From the NCBI RefSeq assembly GCF_001422735.1, contig NZ_LMLZ01000004.1, positions 62,001-126,000 of the forward strand: 64,000 nucleotides of DNA. The letters run 5' to 3'. A program made the translations under genes and the position numbers. Origin of the DNA: Acidovorax sp. Leaf78. Lineage in GTDB: Bacteria; Pseudomonadota; Gammaproteobacteria; Burkholderiales; Burkholderiaceae_C. Under the pieces are notes generated by a model. The model had not been told where the DNA came from. It searched no databases and saw nothing but the letters and a program-made list of their open reading frames with translations. Below, one piece after another: positions 40,587 to 48,668 of the stretch. Position 1 is the stretch's first letter; each line of letters starts with the position of its first letter.

Positions 40587-41423
40587 ATGAATGAGCTGTC
40601 CGCCTTGACGCCGATCCTGCCCCACGATGCGCTGCCCCATGGCGCCCTGCAAGCCCCAGGTGCCGTGCCCGGCGCAGCAAGGACAGCGCCCGAGCGTGGC
40701 GCCATCCAGGTGACCTGGGCGCGGCACGAAGATGAAGTGCGCCAGGCGCAGAAACTGCGGTTCGATGTGTTCGCGGCGGAGATGGGCGCTCGATTGACGA
40801 CCCCCATCGCCGGCCACGACGTGGACCTGTTCGACGATTATTGCGAGCACCTGTTGGTGCGCGATGCTCAGAGCCAGCAAGTCATTGGGACTTACCGAGT
40901 GCTCACGCCAGCCCAGGCCCGCCGCGTCGGCAGCACCTACAGCGACACTGAATTCGATCTGACCCGCCTGCGCACCCTGCGTCCGCGCATGGTCGAACTG
41001 GGCCGCAGCTGCGTGCACCCGGACCACCGCCACGGCGGCGTGATCATGGCGCTGTGGAGCGCGCTGGCCGACTTCATGGTGCGCAACCAGCTCGACACCA
41101 TGATCGGCTGCGCCAGCATTCCCATGCTGCACAACGGCGTGATCAGCGGCGATGCCGCCGCCAGCATCTGGAACCAGGTGCGCCAGACGCACCTGGCCCC
41201 CATCGAATACCACGTGCTGCCCCGCCTGCCGCTGCCCATCGACCAACTGGACGGCTCGGTCTTCGTGGAGCCGCCGGCCCTGATCAAGGGGTACCTGCGC
41301 CTGGGTGCGCGGGTGCTGGGCGCCCCCGCGTGGGACCCGGACTTCAACACGGCAGACCTGCCCATGCTCATGCGGCTGGCAGACCTGCACCCGCGCTACC
41401 GCAAGCACTTTCTGGGGGCCTGA
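40587..41423 (+). CDS. olsB: OlsB-type L-ornithine N-acyltransferase
   Basis: A 278-residue GNAT-like acyltransferase. The family pattern is followed closely: AQKLRFDVFAAEMG, YCEHLLVRD, VIGTYRVLTP, YSDTEFDLTRL, VELGRSCVHPDHR and MIGCASIPM. OlsB adds a 3-hydroxyacyl chain to ornithine, giving lyso-ornithine lipid; OlsA, not in this window, adds the second chain. Ornithine lipids are phosphate-free and replace phospholipids in many bacteria under phosphate limitation. ATG 40587 has AGGAG at 40571-40575. The double Pho box upstream and two downstream lipid-remodelling genes support the role. Related 'hemolysin-like' acyltransferases are the main alternative. Confidence 0.82.
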   Translation: MNELSALTPILPHDALPHGALQAPGAVPGAARTAPERGAIQVTWARHEDEVRQAQKLRFDVFAAEMGARLTTPIAGHDVDLFDDYCEHLLVRDAQSQQVIGTYRVLTPAQARRVGSTYSDTEFDLTRLRTLRPRMVELGRSCVHPDHRHGGVIMALWSALADFMVRNQLDTMIGCASIPMLHNGVISGDAAASIWNQVRQTHLAPIEYHVLPRLPLPIDQLDGSVFVEPPALIKGYLRLGARVLGAPAWDPDFNTADLPMLMRLADLHPRYRKHFLGA

Positions 41424-42301
41424 TGCGCGCCGCGTTCGACGCGCTCGGCGACTGGACTGCACACGTGGGAGGTGGGCAGGACCCTGCCGCCGACGCCGCC
41501 GACGACGCGCATCCACCAGGACACCGGCATCTGCGAGCGGTGTTCATCTCCGACCTGCACCTGGGCACCCCCGGCTGCCAGGCCGAGGCCCTGCTCGACT
41601 TCCTGAAGCACCACCCCAGCGACCATCTGTACCTGGTGGGAGACATCGTGGACGGCTGGCAACTGCGCCGCCGCTGGTTCTGGCCCCAGGCCCACAACGA
41701 CGTGGTGCAAAAGCTGCTGCGCCGTGCGCGCAAGGGCTGCCGCGTGGTCTTCGTGCCCGGCAACCATGACGAGTTCGCCCGCGCCTTCGTCGGCCACTCG
41801 TTCGGCGGCATCGAGGTGGCCGAGGACACCGTGCACACCACGGCCGACGGCCGCACGCTGTGGGTGACGCACGGCGACTACTTCGACGGCGTGATCCAGT
41901 GCGCCAAGTGGCTCGCCTACGTGGGCGACAATCTCTATGAGTTCACCCTCAAGCTCAACCGCTACCTGAACACCCTGCGCGCGCGCATGGGGCTGCCGTA
42001 CTGGTCGCTCTCGGCGTACCTCAAGGGCAAGGTCAAGAAGGCGCTGAACTACGTGACCGACTTCGAGGTGGCGGTGGCTGCCGAGGCCCGCCGCCGCGGC
42101 CATGGCGGTGTGGTGTGCGGCCACATCCACCGTGCCGAGATGCGCGAGATCGACGGCACGCTGTACTGCAACGACGGCGACTGGGTGGAGAGCCGCACTG
42201 CGCTGGTAGAACACATGGACGGCCGGCTCGAACTGGTGCAATGGCATGCGCCCGCGCCGCAACGCGCAGCGTCCCCTGTGGCAGCGGAGGCTACGGTATG
42301 A
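41423..42301 (+). CDS. plcP: PlcP-like metallophosphoesterase (phospholipase C type)
   Basis: A 292-residue calcineurin-like phosphoesterase. Metal motifs in order: SDLHLG (43-48), GDIVDGW (about 73), GNHDE (about 113), THGDYFD (about 150) and CGHIHR (about 233). WFWPQAHNDVVQKLLRRARKG and NDGDWVESRTALVEHMDG match PlcP-type proteins better than true LpxH, which is shorter (about 240 residues). PlcP strips headgroups from phospholipids, releasing diacylglycerol and recyclable phosphate. Automated pipelines would probably call it UDP-2,3-diacylglucosamine diphosphatase. Its start overlaps the olsB-like stop, and the glycosyltransferase gene overlaps its own stop, so all three are coupled. Confidence 0.72.
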   Translation: MRAAFDALGDWTAHVGGGQDPAADAADDAHPPGHRHLRAVFISDLHLGTPGCQAEALLDFLKHHPSDHLYLVGDIVDGWQLRRRWFWPQAHNDVVQKLLRRARKGCRVVFVPGNHDEFARAFVGHSFGGIEVAEDTVHTTADGRTLWVTHGDYFDGVIQCAKWLAYVGDNLYEFTLKLNRYLNTLRARMGLPYWSLSAYLKGKVKKALNYVTDFEVAVAAEARRRGHGGVVCGHIHRAEMREIDGTLYCNDGDWVESRTALVEHMDGRLELVQWHAPAPQRAASPVAAEATV

Positions 42302-43389
42302 GAATCGCACTGGTCACCGACGCATGGCGTCCCCAGGTCAACGGTGTGGTCACCACCCTCCTGGAGCTGGTGCATGAGCTTGAGGCGCTGGGGCACGAGG
42401 TGCGGGTGATCGAGCCCGGCCAGTTCCAGACGCGTCCCTGCCCGGGCTATGCGGGCATCGACCTGGCGGTGCGCCCCGCAAAGCAGGTGGCCCGCATGCT
42501 CGACGAGATCCAGCCCGACGCCATTCACCTGGCCACCGAGGGTCCGCTGGGCTGGGCCGGGCGGCGCCATTGCCTGCGCAAGGGCCTGGCCTTCACCACG
42601 GCGTTTCATACCCGCTTTCCGGAGATATTGCAGGCAGCCCTGCGCGTGCCGCTGTCGTGGGGGTATGCGCTGTTCCGGCATTTTCATCGGCCTTCGTCGG
42701 GTGTCATGGTGCCCACGCAGGGCGTCCTGCAGATGCTGGCACAACGGGGCTTCGGCAACTTGCGCCTGTGGACGCACGGCGTCGACACGCAGGCATTTTC
42801 TTTCCACGGCGAAGTGGCCCACAGCCCGCTCACGGGCACGCTGGCCCATCCCGTTGCCTTGTACGTGGGGCGGGTGTCGTACGAGAAGAACATCGAGGCC
42901 TTCCTGCAGCTGGACATGCCGGGCACAAAAGTGGTCTGCGGCGTCGGGCCGCTGGAGGCGCGCCTCAAAGCCCGCTACCCGCAGGTCCGCTGGCTGGGCA
43001 TTCTGGAGCGGTCGGCGCTGGCTCGGGTGTATGCGGCGGCCGATGTTTTCGTGTTTCCAAGCCGCTCGGAAACCTTTGGCCTGGTGATGCTGGAAGCCAT
43101 GGCCTGCGGTACGCCGGTGGCGGCATTCCCCGTCGACGGGCCCATGGAAGTGCTCGGGGCCCATGCGGGCGAGGCACCGCAGGGCGGCGTGCTGCATGAC
43201 AGCCTGCTGATTGCTGCGCAGGAAGCGCTGGCCATTCCCCGGTGCGAGGCGCGTGCCCGTGCATTGGATTTCACCTGGGCACACGCGGCACGCCTGTTCG
43301 AGCAGCACCTCGTACCTGCGCGCTCCGGCACCGTGACGGTGCCGCCATCTGTCACAAAATCTGTCACATCACTGTCATCTGGGCGTTAA
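42298..43389 (+). CDS. agt: Agt-like family 4 glycosyltransferase for glycolipid synthesis
   Basis: A 363-residue GT-B transferase. The N-terminal half has MRIALVTDAWRPQVNGVV, HLATEGPLGWAGRRHC and FTTAFHTRFPE. The C-terminal half has VALYVGRVSYEKNIEAFL, FPSRSETFGLVMLEAMACGT and a conserved Glu pair. These match Agt-type enzymes, which transfer glucose or glucuronate from a UDP-sugar to diacylglycerol. The start overlaps the plcP-like stop by four bases (ATGA). Adjacent plcP and agt is a known pairing for phosphate-limited lipid remodelling. GDP-mannose-dependent mannosyltransferases of the same family are the main alternative. Confidence 0.72.
   Translation: MRIALVTDAWRPQVNGVVTTLLELVHELEALGHEVRVIEPGQFQTRPCPGYAGIDLAVRPAKQVARMLDEIQPDAIHLATEGPLGWAGRRHCLRKGLAFTTAFHTRFPEILQAALRVPLSWGYALFRHFHRPSSGVMVPTQGVLQMLAQRGFGNLRLWTHGVDTQAFSFHGEVAHSPLTGTLAHPVALYVGRVSYEKNIEAFLQLDMPGTKVVCGVGPLEARLKARYPQVRWLGILERSALARVYAAADVFVFPSRSETFGLVMLEAMACGTPVAAFPVDGPMEVLGAHAGEAPQGGVLHDSLLIAAQEALAIPRCEARARALDFTWAHAARLFEQHLVPARSGTVTVPPSVTKSVTSLSSGR
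43361..43378 (+). promoter_or_regulatory. Pho box of ppk, inside the end of the glycosyltransferase gene
   Basis: CTGTCAC (43361) and CTGTCAT (43372) are 11 bp apart, with a third CTGTCAC at 43349. TAAATA at 43387-43392 fits a -10 element 8 bp downstream, the PhoB-dependent promoter geometry. Confidence 0.78.
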
Positions 43390-43428
43390 ATACTGAGGTC
43401 ATCCCGCATTTGCCGCGTTGGCGTACCC

Positions 43429-45627
43429 ATGCTGCCTTTGCTTTCCGATGACGCTGCCGCCATGCGGTTCGATACCGCTGCCATGACCGAACACCCTCTC
43501 GCTGCCTTGTCACATGACCGTCACGACGGTGCCCCGGCTGCACTGACGCAGGCCGCGCAGTTGCCTGCGTTCCTTGACCGCGACCACAGCATCCTGGCCT
43601 TCAACGAGCGCGTGCTCGACTGGGCGGTGCGCAGCGATGTGCCGCTGCTGGAGCGGCTGCGCTACCTGTGCATTGTTTCTTCCAACCTCGACGAGTTCTT
43701 TGAAGTGCGGGCTGCGCCGCACATCACCGCAGCGCAAAAAGGCGAAACGCAGGGCCGCTACTCCACCGCCTCGTTCGAAGCCGTCGCCGCCAAGGTGCAC
43801 GGCCTCGTCGAGCGCCAGTACGCGCTGTACAACGAGGCGCTGGTCCCCGCGTTTGCCGAGCATGGCATCCGCATCTTGGGTCACGGCGAGCGCTCGCCAG
43901 CGCAAAAGCGCTGGGTGCAGGACTACTTTGCCAGCGAAGTGCGGCCCCTGTTGATCCCGGTGGGGCTTGATCCAGCGCACCCGTTTCCGCAGGTGGCCAA
44001 CAAGTCGCTCAATTTCATCGTGCGCTTGAAAGGGCACGATGCCTTTGGCCGCGAAAACGAAATCGCCATCGTCAAGGTGCCACGGGCTCTGCCGCGGCTC
44101 GTGCGCATCCCGGAGCGCGTGGCCTCCGAGCGGAACCTCTTCGTCAGCCTGTCCAGCATCGTGCGGTCCCATCTGGAGGATTTGTTCCCCGGCCGGGAGG
44201 TCACGGAGTTCTCGCAGTTCCGGGTGACCCGGCACTCGGACCTGGCACTGGACGAGGAAGACGTCCGCAACCTGCGGACCGCGCTGCGCCAGGGGCTGCA
44301 GCACCGCCACTACGGCCAGGCCGTGCGGCTGGAAGTGTCCTCCGGCTGCTCACAGTTCCTGTATGACTTTTTGCTCGCGCAGTTCGGCCTGCCTGCGGCG
44401 GCCCTGTACCGTGTGCAAGGCCCCGTGAACCTGGTGCGCTTGACGCAACTGGTGGACCTGGTCAACGACCCCTCGCTGATGTTTGCGCCGTGGAACTCCG
44501 CGTGGCCGCGCCAGTTGCAGCCCGGCATGCCGATCATGGAACAGCTGCGGCGGCGCGATGTGTTGATCCACCAGCCGTTCGAGAGCTTCGACGGCCTGCT
44601 GGCATTCCTGCGGGAGGCGGTGAACGACCCCAACGTGCTGGTCATCAAGCAGACCATCTACCGCACGGGGTCGGATTCAGAACTCATGGACCTCCTGACC
44701 GAGGCGGTGCGCCGCGGCAAGGAGGTGATGGCGGTCGTGGAGCTGAAGGCGCGCTTTGACGAAGAAGCCAACATCAACTGGGCTGAGGCGCTGGAGTCCA
44801 TCGGCGCGCAGGTGGTGTACGGGGTGGTGGGCCTCAAGACCCACGCCAAGATGCTGCTGGTCACGCGCAGGGAAGGGCGGCAGCTCAAGCGCTACGGGCA
44901 CCTGTCCACCGGCAACTACAACATGCGGACCGCCAAGCTCTACACCGACCTGAGCTACCTCACTGCCGACGAAGACATGACCGCCGACATGGACGGCGTC
45001 TTCAACCATCTGGCCAGCCAGAACCGGCCCCCCCGGTTGCGCAAGCTCATGTTGGCCCCGTTCCATCTGCACCGGCGCATGCTGGAGAAGATCGAGCAGG
45101 TGGGCCTGGCGGCCAGCCGGGGCGAGGATGCCCGCATCGTCGCCAAGATGAACTCTCTGACGGACGAGGCGCTCATGCGGGCGCTCATCCTGGCAGGGCA
45201 GCGCGGTGCGCGCATCGACCTCATCGTGCGCGGTGCGTGCATGCTGCCGGCCGGGCTGCCGGGCGCGACGGAGAACATCCGGGTGCGCTCGGTCATCGGA
45301 CGATTCCTGGAGCACACGCGGGTCTTTTACTTCCTGGCGGGCGAGCAGGAGGACCTGTACCTCTCCAGCGCCGACTGGATGAACCGCAACATGATGCGGC
45401 GCGTGGAACTGGCCTGGCCTGTGACCGACCCGTCGCTGCGCCAGCAGATCGTGGACGAGTGCCTGGTAGCCTATCTGCACGACAACCGCGATGCCTGGAC
45501 GCTGAATGCGGAGGGCGGTTACGACCGTGCCGCGCACCCGACCGACGGCGTGGGTGCGCAAGACGCACTGATGGTTCGCTACGGGCCTGTGCCGCCCGCG
45601 GGGGCTGTCGAGCAAGGGGCTGCATGA
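43429..45627 (+). CDS. ppk: Polyphosphate kinase 1
   Basis: A PPK1 of up to 732 residues that makes long-chain polyphosphate from ATP. The N-terminal domain starts FLDRDHSILAFNERVLDWA, and the catalytic histidine is in VVGLKTHAKMLLVTRR. YGHLSTGNYNMRTAKLY and DEDMTADMDGVFNHL are also family-typical. The start is uncertain: ATG at 43429, 43462 and 43483 are all in frame, none with a good ribosome binding site. The last gives 714 residues, closer to E. coli (688). A Pho box lies just upstream, and sixA follows with overlap. Confidence 0.95.
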   Translation: MLPLLSDDAAAMRFDTAAMTEHPLAALSHDRHDGAPAALTQAAQLPAFLDRDHSILAFNERVLDWAVRSDVPLLERLRYLCIVSSNLDEFFEVRAAPHITAAQKGETQGRYSTASFEAVAAKVHGLVERQYALYNEALVPAFAEHGIRILGHGERSPAQKRWVQDYFASEVRPLLIPVGLDPAHPFPQVANKSLNFIVRLKGHDAFGRENEIAIVKVPRALPRLVRIPERVASERNLFVSLSSIVRSHLEDLFPGREVTEFSQFRVTRHSDLALDEEDVRNLRTALRQGLQHRHYGQAVRLEVSSGCSQFLYDFLLAQFGLPAAALYRVQGPVNLVRLTQLVDLVNDPSLMFAPWNSAWPRQLQPGMPIMEQLRRRDVLIHQPFESFDGLLAFLREAVNDPNVLVIKQTIYRTGSDSELMDLLTEAVRRGKEVMAVVELKARFDEEANINWAEALESIGAQVVYGVVGLKTHAKMLLVTRREGRQLKRYGHLSTGNYNMRTAKLYTDLSYLTADEDMTADMDGVFNHLASQNRPPRLRKLMLAPFHLHRRMLEKIEQVGLAASRGEDARIVAKMNSLTDEALMRALILAGQRGARIDLIVRGACMLPAGLPGATENIRVRSVIGRFLEHTRVFYFLAGEQEDLYLSSADWMNRNMMRRVELAWPVTDPSLRQQIVDECLVAYLHDNRDAWTLNAEGGYDRAAHPTDGVGAQDALMVRYGPVPPAGAVEQGAA

Positions 45628-46088
45628 TGGACCTGATCCTGTGGCGCCACGCAGAGGCGGAAGAGCCGCAAGAGGGCCATGACGACCTGGCGCGGGCGCT
45701 GACGCCACGGGGGGAGAAGCAGGCAGCCCGCATGGCCGTCTGGCTGGATCGCCAACTGCCCGAGGGGCTGCGCGTGCTGGCCAGCCCCGCCCGGCGTACC
45801 GAGCAGACGGCCAGTGCCCTCGGCCGCAAGTTCAAGATGCGCGCCGAATTACTACCAGGGTGCACCCCGCAGGAGCTGCTGGAGCTGGTGCAGTGGCCGC
45901 GTTCGAAGGGCGCCGTGCTGGTCATTGGCCACCAGCCAGTGCTGGGCCAGACCATTGCGCAACTGATGGGCCTGCAGGCCGCAGACTGCGCCGTGCGCAA
46001 GGGGGCGGTGTGGTGGCTGCGGCAGCGCCAGCGCATGGATGAAAGCCAGACGCTGCTGCTGGCGGTCCAATCGCCGGACCTGCTGTAG
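45624..46088 (+). CDS. sixA: SixA-type phosphohistidine phosphatase
   Basis: A 154-residue histidine phosphatase with MDLILWRHAEAEEPQEGHDD (the RH motif at residues 8-9), SPARRTEQTA and VIGHQPVLGQ, whose histidine completes the site. SixA removes phosphate from phosphohistidine on phosphotransfer proteins. It overlaps the ppk stop (ATGA) and so belongs to the same transcript. This suggests a link with phosphate or polyphosphate metabolism, though the substrate here is unknown. A second ATG three bases on is equally possible. Confidence 0.85.
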   Translation: MMDLILWRHAEAEEPQEGHDDLARALTPRGEKQAARMAVWLDRQLPEGLRVLASPARRTEQTASALGRKFKMRAELLPGCTPQELLELVQWPRSKGAVLVIGHQPVLGQTIAQLMGLQAADCAVRKGAVWWLRQRQRMDESQTLLLAVQSPDLL

Positions 46089-46246
46089 GCGTTGCCTCGC
46101 GGTGGGGCGGCCGGCGGCAACTGCAGAGCAGATCAGCCCCTCAGTCCATCAACCCCTTAGGCACGGAACACCTCGGCCAACGTGTTGACCAACATCGCCC
46201 TGTGCTTGCTGGGCGCGTCTTCACCGGCCCCACCTTCGCAATAAGT

Positions 46247-46828
46247 TTATTTGCGGGTGGCCTTGGCCGTCTTCGCTGCAGGCTTGGCCGCGCTGGATTT
46301 TGCGGGTGCGGGTGCAGCAGGTGCAGGCTTGGCACTGGTTGCCTCGGCTTTAGGGCGACCTGTCTTGATGGATGGCACGGCTTGCAAGGCAGAGCGCAGG
46401 GCGCTGTCCGACAGGGCCGCCAGCACCTTCAGGCCGGCACGCAGCAGCTCGCTTTTCTTGACGGGCTGGGCCAGTGCGGTCGAGCGCTGCTTCAGCGTCT
46501 CGATCACTGCGTATTCATCTTTGGGGATGGTGAAGCTGTCGCGCACCAGCTTGGGCTTCTTGGCCTTACTGTCCTTGGCGCTGTCAGCCACCGGGGCCTT
46601 GGCGGGCTTTGCAGGTTTGACGGCTTTTGCAGCAGGTGGCTTGGGTGCTGCGGCCTTGGGCTTGGCGGCGGGCTTTGCCGCAGCCTTGGTCGTGGGCTTC
46701 GCGGCGGGTTTGGCCACTGGCTTGGGCGCTGCAGCAGTCGCTTTCACCGGCTTGGCGGCGGGGGCCGGGGTGGCAGCAACGGCGGGAGGGGTGGGGGTGC
46801 TGGAGGTCGGAGCGCTGGAAGTTGTCAT
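46247..46828 (-). CDS. Lysine/alanine/proline-rich histone-like protein with a conserved core
   Basis: A 193-residue protein. Residues 1-92 and 160-193 are low-complexity, made of KPAAK/KPVAK-type repeats like AlgP or histone H1 tails. Between them (about 93-160) is an ordered segment: KLVRDSFTIPKDEYAVIETL, then KKSELLRAGLKVLAALSD and QAVPSIKTGRPK. The latter looks like a small DNA-binding domain of ribbon-helix-helix type. The basic tails would bind DNA without sequence preference. A 27-bp palindrome sits 15 bp upstream of the start, suggesting autoregulation. It stands alone between sixA and ppx. I know similar uncharacterised proteins in betaproteobacteria, but no assigned function. Confidence 0.75.
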   Translation of the reverse strand: MTTSSAPTSSTPTPPAVAATPAPAAKPVKATAAAPKPVAKPAAKPTTKAAAKPAAKPKAAAPKPPAAKAVKPAKPAKAPVADSAKDSKAKKPKLVRDSFTIPKDEYAVIETLKQRSTALAQPVKKSELLRAGLKVLAALSDSALRSALQAVPSIKTGRPKAEATSAKPAPAAPAPAKSSAAKPAAKTAKATRK

Positions 46829-46842
46829 GGTGCAGGTTGAAT

Positions 46843-46869
46843 AAACGGTATAAACAGTTTATACCGTTT
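46843..46869 (-). promoter_or_regulatory. Perfect 27-bp palindrome at the promoter of the histone-like gene
   Basis: The arms AAACGGTATAAAC and GTTTATACCGTTT flank a single central base. TATAAAC inside it resembles a -10 box, so a bound dimer would block transcription. The 13-bp arms match without a mismatch. Confidence 0.7.
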
Positions 46870-46925
46870 TAAGCCCGCACTCAACCAGGACGCCGCTGGC
46901 GCCCGCGTGCCGCAGTCCTCTCCAT

Positions 46926-48404
46926 TCAGGCCAGGCCGACGGCCAACTCCCAGGGGGTCTTCAGCCAGGCCTGCGTTTCCTCGCGCAGCAAGTGCGCCGA
47001 CTGCGGGTACGCGGCAGCCCAGCCAGGGCGCGCCGCCAGATGAAAACGCGGGCCATCCTGCCGCAGCGCAAGACCCGCGGTGTCCGGGTCGCGGCGGGCG
47101 TGGCACAGGGCCACAGCCAGGCGCAAGCTCAGCAGTTGCAGCGCGAACATCGGGTCCAGCAGATCCGCCTCGATCTTGCGGACCTTGCCGCGTTGCCCCT
47201 GTACCAGGATTCCCAGGCGGTGTAGTTCCGGCACGGCAAAGCCGGCGGCGTCGGTGTTGTCCAGGATGTAGGCGCCGTGGCGGTGGTAGTCGCTGTGCGA
47301 GACGAGGCAGCCGATCTCGTGCAGGCGGGCTGCCCAGTCGAGTTTGCGTGCGGCGCGCTCGCTGCCGGCGGGGGCGGCCTGGTCGAACAAGGCGCATGCC
47401 GTGCGCGCCACCCGCTCGGCATGTTCGGCATCCACCCCAAAACGCTGCATCAGCCCGTTCACGGTGGTGGTGCGCAGGTCGGTGCCGGGCTGCTCGCGGT
47501 CCAGCAGGTCGTACAGCGCGCCCTGGCGCAGCGCGCCTTGCGCGACCTGCATCTGGTCGATCTCCAGCAGGTCGAACACAGCCCGCAGCACGCTGACGCC
47601 GCCGCCGATCACGGCGCGGCGCTCTTCCTTCAGACCGTCCATGCGCAAGCGTTCGGCCGTCTGCGCGCGCAACAGCCGCTCGTGCAGCCACGCCAGCCCC
47701 TCGCGGGTGATGGTGCCGGGCGTGCCTCCGGCAGCGGCCAGAATGTCGCCCACCGCACCCGCCGTGCCGGACGAGCCATAGGCCACCTCCCACGCATCCG
47801 GGCGAAACGTTCCCAGGGCCTCGTCGAGCACGGCCTTGGCCGCAATCTCTGCGGCGAGGAATGCCGTGGCCGTGAATTCGCCTTGCGGAAAGTAGCGCTG
47901 CGACCAGGCCACACTGCCCACGCGGAACGATGCCACCGCATGGGGCGTGAATTGCTGTCCCAGAATGAGTTCGGTAGACCGCCCGCCGATATCGATGACC
48001 AGACGGCGTTCATCGGACTGGGGGAGCAGGCGTGCAACGCCCTGGTAGATCAGGCGCGCTTCTTCGGGGCCCGACACCACGTCGATCGGGTAGCCCAGCA
48101 TCTCGCTGCCGCGCGACAGGAATTCCTCGCGGTTGCGCGCCTCGCGCAGGGTCTGCGTGGCCACGGCGCGCACCTGGGCGCGGGGAAACCCCGCCAGGCG
48201 CTCGCCAAAACGCGCGAGACACGCCCACCCGCGCTCCATGGCCTCCGGGGTCAGGTTGCGGTCTTCGTCCAGCCCGTTGCCCTGGCGGACGGTTTCTTTC
48301 AGATATTCGACCCGCTGTATGTGACCGAACTCGTAGCGCCCTATTTCAAGGCGAAAACTGTTGGAGCCGAGGTCGACTGCGGCGAGGCGTGTGCCGTTGT
48401 GCAT
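46926..48404 (-). CDS. ppx: Exopolyphosphatase / Ppx-GppA family phosphatase
   Basis: A 492-residue ASKHA-fold phosphatase. LAAVDLGSNSFRLEIG at the N-terminus, ATQTLREARN, the phosphate-2 motif VIDIGGRSTELILG and GSSGTAGAVGD define the family. A C-terminal HD-like region (WAARLHEIGCLVSHSDYHRH) is present. It hydrolyses polyphosphate from the chain end and, in some members, pppGpp. Here it is opposite in strand to ppk, unlike the ppk-ppx operon of E. coli, and divergent from pstS. A Pho box about 125 bp upstream suggests PhoB control of both enzymes. Confidence 0.93.
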   Translation of the reverse strand: MHNGTRLAAVDLGSNSFRLEIGRYEFGHIQRVEYLKETVRQGNGLDEDRNLTPEAMERGWACLARFGERLAGFPRAQVRAVATQTLREARNREEFLSRGSEMLGYPIDVVSGPEEARLIYQGVARLLPQSDERRLVIDIGGRSTELILGQQFTPHAVASFRVGSVAWSQRYFPQGEFTATAFLAAEIAAKAVLDEALGTFRPDAWEVAYGSSGTAGAVGDILAAAGGTPGTITREGLAWLHERLLRAQTAERLRMDGLKEERRAVIGGGVSVLRAVFDLLEIDQMQVAQGALRQGALYDLLDREQPGTDLRTTTVNGLMQRFGVDAEHAERVARTACALFDQAAPAGSERAARKLDWAARLHEIGCLVSHSDYHRHGAYILDNTDAAGFAVPELHRLGILVQGQRGKVRKIEADLLDPMFALQLLSLRLAVALCHARRDPDTAGLALRQDGPRFHLAARPGWAAAYPQSAHLLREETQAWLKTPWELAVGLA

Positions 48405-48527
48405 ATTGTTCTGGTAGGAGCTTCAACCGGCATCCTACCGCGTGCCACGGCGCATGGAAGCTGCTGCCCGCGCACGGCAGGAGAAGAGGAGGGAATGGCC
48501 AGCGTCAAGCCAGTGTGTTGTGGTTGT

Positions 48528-48545
48528 GTGACGGGTTCGTGACAT
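48528..48545 (-). promoter_or_regulatory. Candidate Pho box facing ppx
   Basis: On the minus strand the heptamers ATGTCAC and CCGTCAC are 11 bp apart with the spacer GAAC. The site lies 124-141 bp upstream of the ppx start. Confidence 0.5.
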
Positions 48546-48595
48546 TGCCTTTTGGGTGTTTTACCTCTGTAGCGCACGGTCGAATGGGTGGCTTT

Positions 48596-48629
48596 TTGTC
48601 ACTGAATTGTCATCTTGGCCCCCTAGAGT
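48596..48629 (+). promoter_or_regulatory. Pho box and -10 element of pstS
   Basis: TTGTCAC (48596) and TTGTCAT (48607) are 11 bp apart. TAGAGT at 48624-48629 follows exactly 10 bp after the second heptamer, the standard PhoB-activated promoter layout. Confidence 0.8.
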
Positions 48630-48668
48630 TCACGGTGTTCCTGTTAACCCTAGTCCAAAGGTAACCTC

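Noticed and set aside
41423-42301. Annotation of the phosphoesterase as LpxH (lipid A synthesis)
   Set aside because: It is longer than LpxH, has PlcP-type segments, sits beside an Agt-like gene and follows a Pho box. The lpx genes are in a separate cluster. LpxH remains the alternative.
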